A stretch of 64,000 nucleotides of DNA from JAFAXD01 sp963833605 (GTDB taxonomy: Bacteria; Pseudomonadota; Alphaproteobacteria; Rhizobiales; Xanthobacteraceae), in contig CAWHYZ010000026.1 in NCBI GenBank assembly GCA_963833605.1, forward strand, positions 62,001 to 126,000, read 5' to 3'. How positions within the stretch are numbered: position 1 is the first letter of the stretch; the number at the start of each line of letters is the position of its first letter. Shown piece by piece: positions 49,272 through 58,091 of this stretch. The notes beneath the pieces are model-generated. The model saw only the letters and a list, made by a program, of their open reading frames with translations, made no database searches and was not told where the DNA came from. Made by a program: the position numbers and the translations under genes.

Positions 49272-50246
49272 ATGCGAAAAATCATGACCGCCGCGCTCGT
49301 CGCCGCGTGCGCGTTTGCAAGCGCGGCCAACGCGCAGGACTATCCAACGCGGCCAGTCACCATGGTGATTCCGTTCGCGGCCGGCGGCCCGACCGATGTG
49401 CTCGGCCGCGTCGTCGCGGACCGTATGAGTCAGCTGCTCGGCCAACAGGTCGTGATCGAGAACGTCGGCGGCGCCGGCGGCATGACCGGCGCGCAGCGCG
49501 TCGCCCAGGCAGCGCCCGACGGCTACACCATGGTGCTCGGCACCGTCGGGACTCATGCCCAAAACCAGACTCTTTACAAACGGCCACTCTACAACGCCGC
49601 GACCGATTTCACCCCGGTAGCATTGATCGCACAGGTGCCATTGGTGCTGATCGCCCGCAAGGATCTGCCGGTCAAAAATCTGCAGGAGTTCATCGCCTAC
49701 GTGAAGGCAAACCAGGACAAGATGTCCTACGGCTCGGCGGGCGCCGGCTCGGCCACACATCTTGGCTGCGCCCTGCTCAACGCCGCGATCGGGGTCACCA
49801 TGCAGCACGTACCCTATCGCGGAACCGGACCGGCCATGCAGGACCTCGCGGCCGGCCGCATCGACTACCTGTGCGAAATCGTGACCACCGCGCTGCCGCA
49901 GATCCAGGGCGGCACTGTGAAACCGATCGCCATGCTGTCGCTGCAGCGCTCGCCGGTTCTGCCCAACCTTCCGACTGCGAACGAAAGCGGCCTGCCGAAT
50001 TTCGAAGCCTATACCTGGAATGCGATCTTCCTGCCGAAAGGGGCGCCCGCGGCGATCGTCAAGAAGCTCCATGACGTGACCGTGGAAACGATGAAAACGC
50101 CGGCCGTGAAGGAGCGGCTCGAAGGGCTGGGCGCGATCATCGTGCCAGCGGACAAGGCGACCCCGGAGTATCTCGACAAGTTCGTGAAAAGCGAAATCGA
50201 AAAATGGGCGGCGCCCATTCGCGCCAGCGGTGCTGTGATCGAGTAG
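49272..50246 (+). CDS. TctC/Bug family substrate-binding protein 6
   Basis: 324 residues from ATG 49272 with AAGGAGG upstream. Signal peptide residues 1-21 (SAANAQ). Bug motifs: DYPTRPVTMVIPFAAGGPTD, QVVIENVGGAGGMTGA, AAPDGYTMVLGTVGTHAQN and PLYNAATDFTPVAL. The most canonical of the six copies here. Divergent from the aspartate dehydrogenase gene. Confidence 0.92.
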   Translation: MRKIMTAALVAACAFASAANAQDYPTRPVTMVIPFAAGGPTDVLGRVVADRMSQLLGQQVVIENVGGAGGMTGAQRVAQAAPDGYTMVLGTVGTHAQNQTLYKRPLYNAATDFTPVALIAQVPLVLIARKDLPVKNLQEFIAYVKANQDKMSYGSAGAGSATHLGCALLNAAIGVTMQHVPYRGTGPAMQDLAAGRIDYLCEIVTTALPQIQGGTVKPIAMLSLQRSPVLPNLPTANESGLPNFEAYTWNAIFLPKGAPAAIVKKLHDVTVETMKTPAVKERLEGLGAIIVPADKATPEYLDKFVKSEIEKWAAPIRASGAVIE

Positions 50247-50678
50247 AAACACTCGGATCACCCGCCTCACACTCCGCCGTCATCGCCGGGCAATGCACTC
50301 GACCCGGCGATCCCGATCGCTGTCGCACCCGACGTGTCTTCCTGAGCGAGATGGCCGGGACGAGACACCCCGCGCGCCGACGCGCGGCAGCCGGCAACAT
50401 GCCCGACGCCAAGCCAGCACCAATGCCGACGCCGGCCACTCTGATCACGTCACGCCGATCGAATGCTCCCTGTTTTGCCGGAATTGTAGGATGGGCTGGG
50501 TGCAGGCGAAACCCATCGCCCGGGCGGCTTTGGGATGTGGGCCAAACGGACCTGTCAAGTCTCGCGTTCCGGGAGCACATCTGTTAGGGGGACGCTGGAC
50601 AGAGACGTCACTCCACCACGCCGGATGTTGCAGCGGAGACGACATTTTGATGGCATCGCAGCCGACCCGGGGTGCTTG
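50247..50678. other. Gene-poor region with repeat and pseudogene relics (432 bases)
   Basis: No intact gene seen. It contains a half copy of the GTAGGATGGGTT palindrome (50489-50525: GTAGGATGGGCTGGGTGCAG) and a minus-strand Tat-signal-like relic (about 50383-50478). Confidence 0.6.
50383..50478 (-). pseudogene. Relic of a twin-arginine (Tat) signal peptide
   Basis: On the minus strand the frame reads AFDRRDVIRVAGVGIGAGLA then SGMLPAAARRRAG. The RR-x-x-x-hydrophobic pattern followed by a Gly/Ala/Leu-rich helix is a classic Tat signal start. After about 30 residues the frame turns into low-complexity Arg-rich sequence with no domain. Probably the 5' remnant of a lost Tat-exported enzyme. Could be chance, but the pattern is unusually complete. 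Confidence 0.35.
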
Positions 50679-51698
50679 ATGTATCGTCGTCTGCGCGCGG
50701 CCGCTCGGTTCATCGACGAAGCGGTGGGTTGGCACAGAGTCGGGCTGGCACTCAGCCTCGTCATCATCGCGGCAGCGAGCTTCGTGCTTTACCGGACCTT
50801 GCGCGGCATCGACGTGCGCGAAGTCATGTACGCGATCAAAACCACGCACCCACGCGATATTCTGCTCGCTGGCTTGTTCGTCGCCGCCGGCTATTTCACG
50901 CTCACGTTCTACGACCTGTTTGCGCTGCGAACCATCGGCAGACCGGATGTCCCCTATCGGGTGGCTGCAATGGCGGGCTTTACCAGCTATGCGGTCGGCC
51001 ACAACATCGGTGCCAGCGCGTTCACCGGTGGTGCGGTGCGCTACCGCATCTATTCCCATTACGGCATGTCTGCCGTCGATGTGGCCAAGCTCTGCTTCAT
51101 CACCGGCCTGACCTTCTGGCTCGGCAATGCCACCGTGCTCGGCCTCGGCATCCTGCATTCGCCGCGGTCGGCCGGTACAATCGACCTACTGCCGCTTTGG
51201 TTCAATCGTGCCGCAGCAGCTGTCACGCTTGGCATCCTGGCCTCGTACGTGGCGTGGGTCTGGCAAACGCCGCGCCGGATCGGTCACCGTACCTGGGAAG
51301 TGACGCTGCCGAATGGGCCGCTGACGTTGTTGCAGATCGGAATCGGCATCGCCGATCTCGGCTTTTGTGCCCTCGCCATGTACATGCTGGTACCGGCTGA
51401 GCCCTATATCGGATTCATTGAGCTCGCGGTTATTTTCGTCGCCGCAACTCTGCTCGGTTTTGCCAGTCACTCGCCGGGCGGGCTCGGGGTATTCGATGCC
51501 GCAATCCTGGTGGCGCTGTGGCAATACGACAAGGAAGATCTGCTCGCCGGCGTGCTGCTGTTCCGCCTGCTCTACTACATTCTCCCGTTTGCGCTGGCGC
51601 TCGCCATTCTCGGCCTGCGCGAGCTTTGGCTCGGCGCGCGGCGACCAAAAAATCTGCCGACAAAAGAGTTCACGTCCGGCCCGCGGGATCAGCCGTGA
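50679..51698 (+). CDS. Lysylphosphatidylglycerol synthase-type transmembrane (UPF0104) protein
   Basis: 339 residues from ATG 50679; no strong binding site. At least eight membrane segments. Conserved pieces include GFTSYAVGHNIGASAFTGGA, then VRYRIYSHYGMS, and the later FASHSPGGLGVFDAAILVAL, with LFRLLYYILPFALALAIL at the C-terminus. These match the flippase-like domain of MprF and related UPF0104 proteins. The aminoacyl-transferase domain of MprF is absent, so lipid flipping or unrelated transport is more likely. It precedes phoR but is separated by a repeat, so it is probably independent. Confidence 0.83.
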   Translation: MYRRLRAAARFIDEAVGWHRVGLALSLVIIAAASFVLYRTLRGIDVREVMYAIKTTHPRDILLAGLFVAAGYFTLTFYDLFALRTIGRPDVPYRVAAMAGFTSYAVGHNIGASAFTGGAVRYRIYSHYGMSAVDVAKLCFITGLTFWLGNATVLGLGILHSPRSAGTIDLLPLWFNRAAAAVTLGILASYVAWVWQTPRRIGHRTWEVTLPNGPLTLLQIGIGIADLGFCALAMYMLVPAEPYIGFIELAVIFVAATLLGFASHSPGGLGVFDAAILVALWQYDKEDLLAGVLLFRLLYYILPFALALAILGLRELWLGARRPKNLPTKEFTSGPRDQP

Positions 51699-51808
51699 AT
51701 CCGGTGGGCAGCCAGCATCCGGACCTACGCCCATATCCCCTCTTGTATTTTCCTTGAGTTTAGCCGACAGCCTGTCCTAGTGCCGCTTTTCGATTTGACG
51801 TTCCTTTG

Positions 51809-51843
51809 CGAGCTCGTTGCAAGTGATGTAGGAACTTCAATTC
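51809..51843 (-). repeat. Dispersed intergenic repeat, core copy 6, with flanking palindrome
   Basis: Minus strand reads GAATTGAAGTTCCTA then CTTGCAACGAGCTCG. The flanking region to 51905 carries the GTGCGTGATACATCGCGGCAC unit, which is the inverse of the one at 43681-43700. It occupies most of the 238-base gap before phoR. Confidence 0.6.
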
Positions 51844-51936
51844 GGCGGCACGCGTGCCCTGCATCCGAAGTGCGTGATACATCGCGGCACTTTCGGAAGC
51901 GCTGTTGGCGCCGGAAGCGCCGTTGGCGATTGTCCC

Positions 51937-53259
51937 ATGGCGAGCGAAGCCGATCGAGCCTCGGCCCCACCCGGTGACCTTTGGAACCGGATCAAGCGAG
52001 CACGTTTCGTTCTGGTTGCGGGCGCCGTCGTGTTTGCCGCGCTGTTGGTCTTTGGGGCAATCGGGCCGCTCGTGGCGCTCATCACGTTTGCGATCATTGC
52101 GCTCGCATCGCTGGTCGGAAGTTCCGACGACGCGGTAATCGCTGGCGTTGGGCGCGGCCGCGAGGCGATGGCTCAGCGTGCGGTTGATCGAATCATCGAC
52201 GCAGCGATTTCGGGCTTGCCCGACCCGGTGATCGTGCTCGACCACCAGGGCATCGTGCTGGCCTTCAATACGCGTGCCTGCAGCATTGCGCGCGCGCTCG
52301 CCATTGGCGAGCCGGTCTCGTTCGCGCTGCGCATTCCGGATGTTGTCGATGCGGTCCGTCGGACCACCGCGACCCGGCAGGGTGAGCGGGTCGAATTCCA
52401 GGTGCGGGTTCCCGACGGCTGGTTCGAGGGCTTCATCGAACCCATCGTACTGCCGGGCGACGGGGGTCGCGAACTCGTACTGGTGTCGTTGCACGACCTC
52501 ACGCCGATCCGGCGGGTCGAGGAAATGCGCGCCGATTTCGTCGCCAATGCGAGCCACGAGTTGCGCACGCCGCTCGCCTCGCTGGCCGGCTTCATCGAAA
52601 CGCTGCAGGGTTCCGCCCGCGATGATGCGCAAGCGCGCGAACGTTTCCTGCACATCATGAAGGGGCAGGCGATGCGTATGGCGCGCCTGATCGACGACCT
52701 GCTGTCGTTGTCGCGCATCGAGCTCAAAGCGCATCTGCAGCCACAGACATTCGTCGATCTTGTCGCCATCGTGCGCCAGGTCGCCGACGGTCTGCAGATG
52801 CTGGCGCGCGACCGCAATGTCGAGATCAAGATCGAAATGCCCGCCGCCCCGCTGCAGGTCCGCGGTGATCGCGACGAGTTGATTCGCGTGTTCGAGAACC
52901 TGATCGAGAACGCGCTCAAGTATGGTGCGGCCGGAAAGCACGTCGAGGTCACCGGCAGTCGCGACAGCGGCCCGGATGGCGGTGAAGAGGCGATTATAGC
53001 GGTGCGCGACTTCGGCCCAGGCATCGCTCCCGAGCATCTCCCTCGTCTCACCGAGCGCTTTTACCGGGTGGACGTTGTGGAGAGCCGGGCGCAGGGCGGA
53101 ACCGGCCTAGGGTTGGCGCTGGTCAAGCACATTCTCAACCGCCATCGCGGCCGGCTGGCGATCGACAGCACTCCCGGGAAAGGCGCGACCTTCACGGTGC
53201 GTTTTCCCCTGGCAGAGGCCGTCGTTGATGCAAGTCAGATAACGAAATCAGTTGGTTAG
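51937..53259 (+). CDS. phoR: Phosphate regulon sensor histidine kinase PhoR
   Basis: 440 residues from ATG 51937. Two membrane segments at about 23-60, a PAS-like domain (about 84-190), HisKA with the phosphorylated His207 in FVANASHELRTPLASLAGF, and HATPase with the N box NLIENALKYG, the G1 box VRDFGPGIAPEHL and the G2 box GGTGLGLALVKHI. No periplasmic sensor loop of size, as in other PhoR proteins, which sense through PhoU and Pst. Its stop is 2 bases before the Pho box of pstS. It should phosphorylate PhoB encoded 5 kb downstream. Confidence 0.92.
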   Translation: MASEADRASAPPGDLWNRIKRARFVLVAGAVVFAALLVFGAIGPLVALITFAIIALASLVGSSDDAVIAGVGRGREAMAQRAVDRIIDAAISGLPDPVIVLDHQGIVLAFNTRACSIARALAIGEPVSFALRIPDVVDAVRRTTATRQGERVEFQVRVPDGWFEGFIEPIVLPGDGGRELVLVSLHDLTPIRRVEEMRADFVANASHELRTPLASLAGFIETLQGSARDDAQARERFLHIMKGQAMRMARLIDDLLSLSRIELKAHLQPQTFVDLVAIVRQVADGLQMLARDRNVEIKIEMPAAPLQVRGDRDELIRVFENLIENALKYGAAGKHVEVTGSRDSGPDGGEEAIIAVRDFGPGIAPEHLPRLTERFYRVDVVESRAQGGTGLGLALVKHILNRHRGRLAIDSTPGKGATFTVRFPLAEAVVDASQITKSVG

Positions 53260-53261
53260 AA

Positions 53262-53300
53262 TGTCATCCAGCCGTCATCAAACCATCATACAACGATGAC
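53262..53300 (+). promoter_or_regulatory. Pho box: tandem 11-bp repeats upstream of pstS
   Basis: TGTCATCCAGC (53262-53272), CGTCATCAAAC (53273-53283), CATCATACAAC (53284-53294), then GATGAC (53295-53300). The 11-base period and TGTCAT-like half-sites are the PhoB binding pattern. It starts directly after the phoR stop, 177 bases before the pstS start, so the message has a long leader. Confidence 0.85.
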
Positions 53301-53476
53301 GTGGCGAGCGTAGGCCCAACGGCAGCTTCAAGCGGGTGCGGTACGTGATGGGCATGCACCCGGGGGAAGCCGTACCGACGTGCACACCGACGAACTCAAC
53401 CAGCCCTAAACGAACCGATGGCCGAGCCACGGGTTGAACCCGTGTGCGCTTTCGGTCGCACACATGGAGAGAGCCA

Positions 53477-54526
53477 GTGAAATTGATCAAAAGCCTCATT
53501 GCCGCCGGCGCGCTCGCCGCGGTCGCGATCCCGACGGCACACGCCCAGGACATATCAGGCGCCGGCGCTACGTTCCCCTATCCGATCTACGCCAAATGGG
53601 CCGACACCTACAAAAAGGAAACCGGAATAGGGCTCAACTACCAGTCGATCGGCTCCGGCGGCGGCATCAAGCAGATCCAGGCCAAGACGGTAACCTTCGG
53701 CGCCAGCGATGCCCCGCTCAAGGGAGCCGACCTCGAACGCGGCGGCCTCGTTCAGTTCCCGATGGTGATGGGCGGCATTGTGCCGGTGGTCAACATCACG
53801 GGTATCGCGTCAGGGGAACTTGCCCTCGACGGTGCGACCTTGGCCAGGATTTTCATGGGCGACATCAAGAAATGGAATGATCCGGCGATCGCGAAACTCA
53901 ACCCGACGGCAAAACTGCCGTCACAGGCCATCGCGGTCGTGCATCGTTCGGACGGCTCCGGCACCACATTCAATTTCACGGATTACTTGTCGAAGATCAG
54001 CCCGGATTGGAAATCCAAGGTCGGGTCCAACACCGCGGTCGAATGGCCGGTCGGCATTGGAGCCAAGGGCAACGAAGGCGTCGCCAACAACGTCGCGCAG
54101 ACCCAAGGCTCGATCGGCTATGTCGAATATGCCTACGCCAAGCAGAACAAGCTCACTTACACCAAGATGATCAACAAGGACGGAAAAACCGTCGCGCCCA
54201 CCATGGAAGCGTTTCAGGCCGCCGCCGCCAACGCTGACTGGAACTCGGCCCCCGGCTACGGCGTGATCCTCAGCGACCAACCGGGCGCGGCCTCATGGCC
54301 GATCACGGCCGCCACCTGGATCCTGATCCACAAGCAGCCCCAGGACGCGGGGGCCGCAGCCTCGGCGCTCAAGTTCTTCGACTGGGCTTACCACGCGGGC
54401 GGCAAGATGGCCGAGGAACTCGATTACGTCCCGATGCCCACAAAGGTCGTCTCGTCGGTCGAGCAGACCTGGGCGAGCAACATCAAGGACGCGAGCGGCA
54501 AGCCGCTTTTTGCTCTGTCCCATTGA
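53477..54526 (+). CDS. pstS: Phosphate ABC transporter, periplasmic phosphate-binding protein PstS
   Basis: 349 residues from GTG 53477 (GGAGAG upstream); an in-frame start 33 bases earlier would spoil the signal peptide. Signal peptide residues 1-23 (TAHAQ). Mature start DISGAGATFPYPIYAKW and phosphate-binding loops SIGSGGGIKQIQAKTVTFGA, SDAPL and HRSDGSGTTFNFTDYL are canonical. Captures phosphate in the periplasm for PstCAB. A hairpin after it may reduce readthrough into pstC, in line with excess PstS over membrane subunits. Confidence 0.96.
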   Translation: MKLIKSLIAAGALAAVAIPTAHAQDISGAGATFPYPIYAKWADTYKKETGIGLNYQSIGSGGGIKQIQAKTVTFGASDAPLKGADLERGGLVQFPMVMGGIVPVVNITGIASGELALDGATLARIFMGDIKKWNDPAIAKLNPTAKLPSQAIAVVHRSDGSGTTFNFTDYLSKISPDWKSKVGSNTAVEWPVGIGAKGNEGVANNVAQTQGSIGYVEYAYAKQNKLTYTKMINKDGKTVAPTMEAFQAAAANADWNSAPGYGVILSDQPGAASWPITAATWILIHKQPQDAGAAASALKFFDWAYHAGGKMAEELDYVPMPTKVVSSVEQTWASNIKDASGKPLFALSH

Positions 54527-54541
54527 TCCCGTGTCGCGAAG

Positions 54542-54564
54542 AAGGCGCCCGGCCCGGGCGCCTT
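54542..54564 (+). terminator. Hairpin after pstS (attenuator)
   Basis: AAGGCGCCCGG and CCGGGCGCCTT form an 11-bp stem around one C, 16 bases past the pstS stop, followed by CCTGATATG with no long T-tract. Position and GC-rich stem fit a partial terminator that lets some polymerase continue into pstC. Confidence 0.65.
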
Positions 54565-54657
54565 CCTGATATGGTGACGTTGCGACCAGGGGCTCCGCAA
54601 CACGCCCTCAAGCAAGCTCCGTAGCTGATTGGTTCTCCGCGTGCCCGACCTGGCGGC

Positions 54658-55674
54658 ATGCAATCCGACGAGAGACGATCCGTGGTCGAGGTGGCGCTGC
54701 AGTCGCGGGATGTTACGAAGCTCGCCGAGCGTGCGCGCAGTCGCGCCCTCGCCCGGCTTCGCATCAGCGACGTCGCCTTCTTTCAGCTGACCCGCGGATC
54801 AGCAATCCTGGTCCTGATCATTCTGGGCGGCATCATCGTTTCGCTCATTATCGGCGCGACGCTGGCCCTCGGCACGTTCGGCTTCAGCTTTCTGATCACC
54901 CAAACCTGGAATCCGGTGACCGAGGTATTCGGCGCCGCAGCGCCGATCTACGGCACCGTGGTGACGTCGTTCATCGCTTTGCTGATTGCGACGCCCCTCG
55001 GGTTGCTGATTTCACTGTTCCTGACCGAACTCTGCCCAATGTGGCTGCGCCGGCCAATTGGAATCGCCATTGAATTGCTCGCCGGCATCCCGAGCATCAT
55101 CTACGGCATTTGGGGACTGTTCGTCTTCGCACCGTTTCTGCAGCGCACACTGCAGCCGGCCCTGATCGACACGTTCGAGGACGTCCCGGTGCTCTCGACT
55201 CTGTTCGCCGGCCCGCCCTACGGCATCGGTATTCTGACCGCCGGTCTGATCCTGGCGATCATGGCGTTGCCCCTCATTACGTCGATTTCGCGCGACGTAT
55301 TCGAGACCGTTCCCGCGGTGCTCAAGGAGGCTGCCTACGGGATTGGCTGCACGACCTGGGAGGTCTTCAGGCACGTGGTTTTGCCCTACACGCGGGTCGG
55401 TGTGATCGGCGCGATCATGCTTGCGCTCGGCCGGGTGCTTGGGGAAACCATGGCAGTGACCTTCGTGATCGGCAATGCGCACCGGATTCCAAGTTCGCTT
55501 CTCGCCCCAGGCACCACCATCTCCGCCACTATCGCCAACGAATTCACCGAGGCCGTTGGTGACCTCTACACATCGGCGTTGATCGCCCTCGGCCTCATTC
55601 TGTTCGTCATTACCTTCATCGTGCTCGCGCTCGCCCGCTACATGTTGATGCGCCTGGACCAGCGGATCAGGTGA
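54658..55674 (+). CDS. pstC: Phosphate ABC transporter permease PstC
   Basis: 338 residues with six membrane segments beginning near residue 47. ABC permease EAA-type loop EAAYGIGCTTWEVFRHVVLP (about 225-244). GTVVTSFIALLIATPLGLLIS and ELLAGIPSIIYGIWGLFVFAP are PstC signatures. The N-terminal 45 residues are cytoplasmic. Pairs with PstA to form the channel. Followed 7 bases later by pstA. Confidence 0.95.
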   Translation: MQSDERRSVVEVALQSRDVTKLAERARSRALARLRISDVAFFQLTRGSAILVLIILGGIIVSLIIGATLALGTFGFSFLITQTWNPVTEVFGAAAPIYGTVVTSFIALLIATPLGLLISLFLTELCPMWLRRPIGIAIELLAGIPSIIYGIWGLFVFAPFLQRTLQPALIDTFEDVPVLSTLFAGPPYGIGILTAGLILAIMALPLITSISRDVFETVPAVLKEAAYGIGCTTWEVFRHVVLPYTRVGVIGAIMLALGRVLGETMAVTFVIGNAHRIPSSLLAPGTTISATIANEFTEAVGDLYTSALIALGLILFVITFIVLALARYMLMRLDQRIR

Positions 55675-55681
55675 CGCAGCT

Positions 55682-56518
55682 ATGAGCCCCTATACGCGCC
55701 GCCGCAGCAAAAACGCCGTCGTGTTGAGCCTCTCGGTTGCCGCAACCGCAATCGGGCTCGGCTGGTTGGGATTGATTTTGTTTGCGCTCGTGCACGAGTC
55801 TTTGCGCGGTCTCTCGCTCACGGTGTTCACAGAAATGACGCCGCCGCCGGGAGCCGAAGGCGGCCTCCTCAACCCGATCATCGGGAGCCTGATCATGACT
55901 GCGCTCGCGGTCGCGATCGGCACACCGCTCGGCCTCCTGGCCGGCACCTACATGGCGGAATATGGTCGTTACAGCCATGTCACCAAGGTTGTGCGCTTCA
56001 TCAATGATATCCTGCTCAGCGCGCCATCGATCGTGGTCGGACTCTTTGTGTACGAAATTCTGGTTCGCCAGACGGGACATTTCTCGGGATTTGCCGGTTC
56101 GGTGGCGCTCGCGGTGATCGTCGTTCCGGTTGTGGTGCGTACTACGGAAGACATGCTGCTGCTGGTTCCGCGGGAACTGCGCGAAGCCGCCAGCGCCATC
56201 GGCATGCCGCGCGCCCACATGATCTCGCATGTCTGCTATCGGGCCGCCCGCGCCGGTCTCACCACCGGTGTACTGCTGGCGGTCGCGCGCGTCAGTGGGG
56301 AGACGGCGCCACTGCTGTTCACGGCGCTGAACAATCAATTCTTCAGCGTCAATCTCTGGCAGCCCATGGCGAGTTTGCCGACCGTCATTTACCAGTTCGC
56401 ACTCAGTCCATACCAGGAATGGCAGCGGCTCGCCTGGGTCGGCGCGCTGATTATCACGGCAGCCGTGCTCGCGCTCAGCATCGTTGCCCGCGTGCTCGCC
56501 CGAAGGAAGACGACATGA
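55682..56518 (+). CDS. pstA: Phosphate ABC transporter permease PstA
   Basis: 278 residues, six membrane segments. PstA signatures: IGSLIMTALAVAIGTPLGLL, INDILLSAPSIVVGLFVYEI, and the EAA loop ELREAASAIGMPRAHMISHV (about 165-184). VSGETAPLLFTALNNQF is typical of PstA C-termini. Overlaps pstB by 4 bases. Confidence 0.95.
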   Translation: MSPYTRRRSKNAVVLSLSVAATAIGLGWLGLILFALVHESLRGLSLTVFTEMTPPPGAEGGLLNPIIGSLIMTALAVAIGTPLGLLAGTYMAEYGRYSHVTKVVRFINDILLSAPSIVVGLFVYEILVRQTGHFSGFAGSVALAVIVVPVVVRTTEDMLLLVPRELREAASAIGMPRAHMISHVCYRAARAGLTTGVLLAVARVSGETAPLLFTALNNQFFSVNLWQPMASLPTVIYQFALSPYQEWQRLAWVGALIITAAVLALSIVARVLARRKTT

Positions 56519-57345
56519 CCATGGCCGAGAGTACCGCTTCGCTGACCCAGCCGCCGGTCGTCGCCCGCGCCGCGCAGACCCACGAGGTTCTGAGCGAGAA
56601 GGTATCGGTGCGGGGGCTGAGCTTCTATTACGGGGACAATAGAGCACTCAACAACATCACCGTCGCGCTCTATGCGGGGTGCGTCACGGCTTTCATCGGG
56701 CCATCCGGCTGCGGAAAATCCACCTTGTTGCGCGTGCTCAACCGCATCTACGACCTCTATCCCAACCAGCGCGCCGAAGGCGAGGTGTTGCTCGACAAGC
56801 AGAACATCCTCAATCCCGGCCAGGACCTCAATCTCTTGCGCGCCCGCGTCGGCATGGTGTTTCAGAAGCCGACCCCGTTTCCGATGTCGATCTACGAGAA
56901 CATCGCGTTCGGCATCCGGTTGTATGAAAGCCTGTCCAAGTCCGATATGGACGCGCGGGTCGAAACGGCGCTGCGCCGAGCGGCGCTCTGGGACGAGGTC
57001 AAGGATAAGCTCGGAGCCAGCGGATTGAGCCTGTCGGGCGGACAGCAGCAGCGCCTGTGCATCGCCCGTACGGTGTCGGTCAAACCCGAGGTGATCCTGC
57101 TCGACGAGCCGTGCTCGGCGCTTGATCCGATCGCGACCGCCAAGATCGAAGAGCTGATCGACGAGCTCAAAAGCGACTACACGATCGCGATCGTCACGCA
57201 TAATATGCAGCAGGCGGCGCGCGTGTCCGACTACACCGCCTTCATGTTCCTCGGCGAGCTGGTGGAGTTCGGCCCAACGACCAAGATCTTCACCACGCCG
57301 TCTGAACGGCGGACGCAGGACTACATTACGGGGCGGTTTGGTTAA
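56515..57345 (+). CDS. pstB: Phosphate ABC transporter ATPase PstB
   Basis: 276 residues from ATG 56515 (ATGA overlap with pstA). Walker A GPSGCGKST (62-70), Q loop MVFQKPTPFPMSIYENI, signature LSGGQQQRLCIAR, Walker B VILLDEPCSALDP and the H-loop THNMQQAARVSD. YYGDNRALNNI and the FxGxLVExGPT-like C-terminal MFLGELVEFGPT are PstB-specific. Hydrolyses ATP to drive phosphate import and, through PhoU/PhoR, signals phosphate status. Confidence 0.96.
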   Translation: MTMAESTASLTQPPVVARAAQTHEVLSEKVSVRGLSFYYGDNRALNNITVALYAGCVTAFIGPSGCGKSTLLRVLNRIYDLYPNQRAEGEVLLDKQNILNPGQDLNLLRARVGMVFQKPTPFPMSIYENIAFGIRLYESLSKSDMDARVETALRRAALWDEVKDKLGASGLSLSGGQQQRLCIARTVSVKPEVILLDEPCSALDPIATAKIEELIDELKSDYTIAIVTHNMQQAARVSDYTAFMFLGELVEFGPTTKIFTTPSERRTQDYITGRFG

Positions 57346-57356
57346 GGAACAACAAC

Positions 57357-58079
57357 ATGCTTGAACAGCAACATACCGCCAAGGCTTTCGACGCCGACCT
57401 GCAGGATCTCGCCCGGCTTGTCGCTGAGATGGGCGGGATGGCCGAACAACAGATTGGCGACGCGGTCGACGCGCTCGAGACCCATGACGCGACGATGGCC
57501 GCCCGTACCATCGCGCTCGACGACAAGATCGACCACCTGCAACGCGAGATCGAGGAAAAGGCGATCCTGACCATTGCCCGGCGGCAACCGATGGCAGTTG
57601 ATCTGCGCGAGATCGTTGGCGCGTTGCGGGTCGCCAACGATCTGGAGCGCATCGGCGATCTCGCCAAGAACATCGCCAAACGCGTCTCGGCGCTCGATGA
57701 CGAAATCCAGTTGACCAAGGTCATGCGCGGGGTCGAGCACATGGCAGACCTCGTGCTGTCCCAGATCAAGGATGTGCTCGATGCCTATGCGCGCCGCGAC
57801 GTCGAAAAGGCGCTGGCGGTGTGGCGCGGCGACGAAGAGATCGATGCCGTCAACAATTCACTGTTTCGCGAGCTCCTCACCTACATGATGGAAGATCCGC
57901 GCAACATCAGCCTCTGCATCCATCTGTTGTTCTGCGCCAAGAATATCGAACGCATGGGCGACCACGCCACCAACATCGCCGAAACCGTATACTACATCGT
58001 GGAAGGTCGCCCGCTCGCTGACGAGCGGCCGAAAGGGGACACCACCGCCTCGGCTACCGTGGCTTTCCCGGCACAATGA
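57357..58079 (+). CDS. phoU: Phosphate signalling protein PhoU
   Basis: 240 residues, two three-helix PhoU repeats. Metal-site motifs EIVGALRVANDLERIGDLAKNI (repeat 1) and CAKNIERMGDHATNIAETVYY (repeat 2), each with the ExxxD. It restrains PhoR when phosphate is ample and limits Pst activity. Sits 12 bases after pstB and before phoB. Confidence 0.96.
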   Translation: MLEQQHTAKAFDADLQDLARLVAEMGGMAEQQIGDAVDALETHDATMAARTIALDDKIDHLQREIEEKAILTIARRQPMAVDLREIVGALRVANDLERIGDLAKNIAKRVSALDDEIQLTKVMRGVEHMADLVLSQIKDVLDAYARRDVEKALAVWRGDEEIDAVNNSLFRELLTYMMEDPRNISLCIHLLFCAKNIERMGDHATNIAETVYYIVEGRPLADERPKGDTTASATVAFPAQ

Positions 58080-58091
58080 ATGGCACGCTGA

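Noticed and set aside
53278..53553. 91-residue minus-strand frame across the Pho box
   Set aside because: It covers the Pho box and the pstS leader and start, has no binding site and no recognisable domain.
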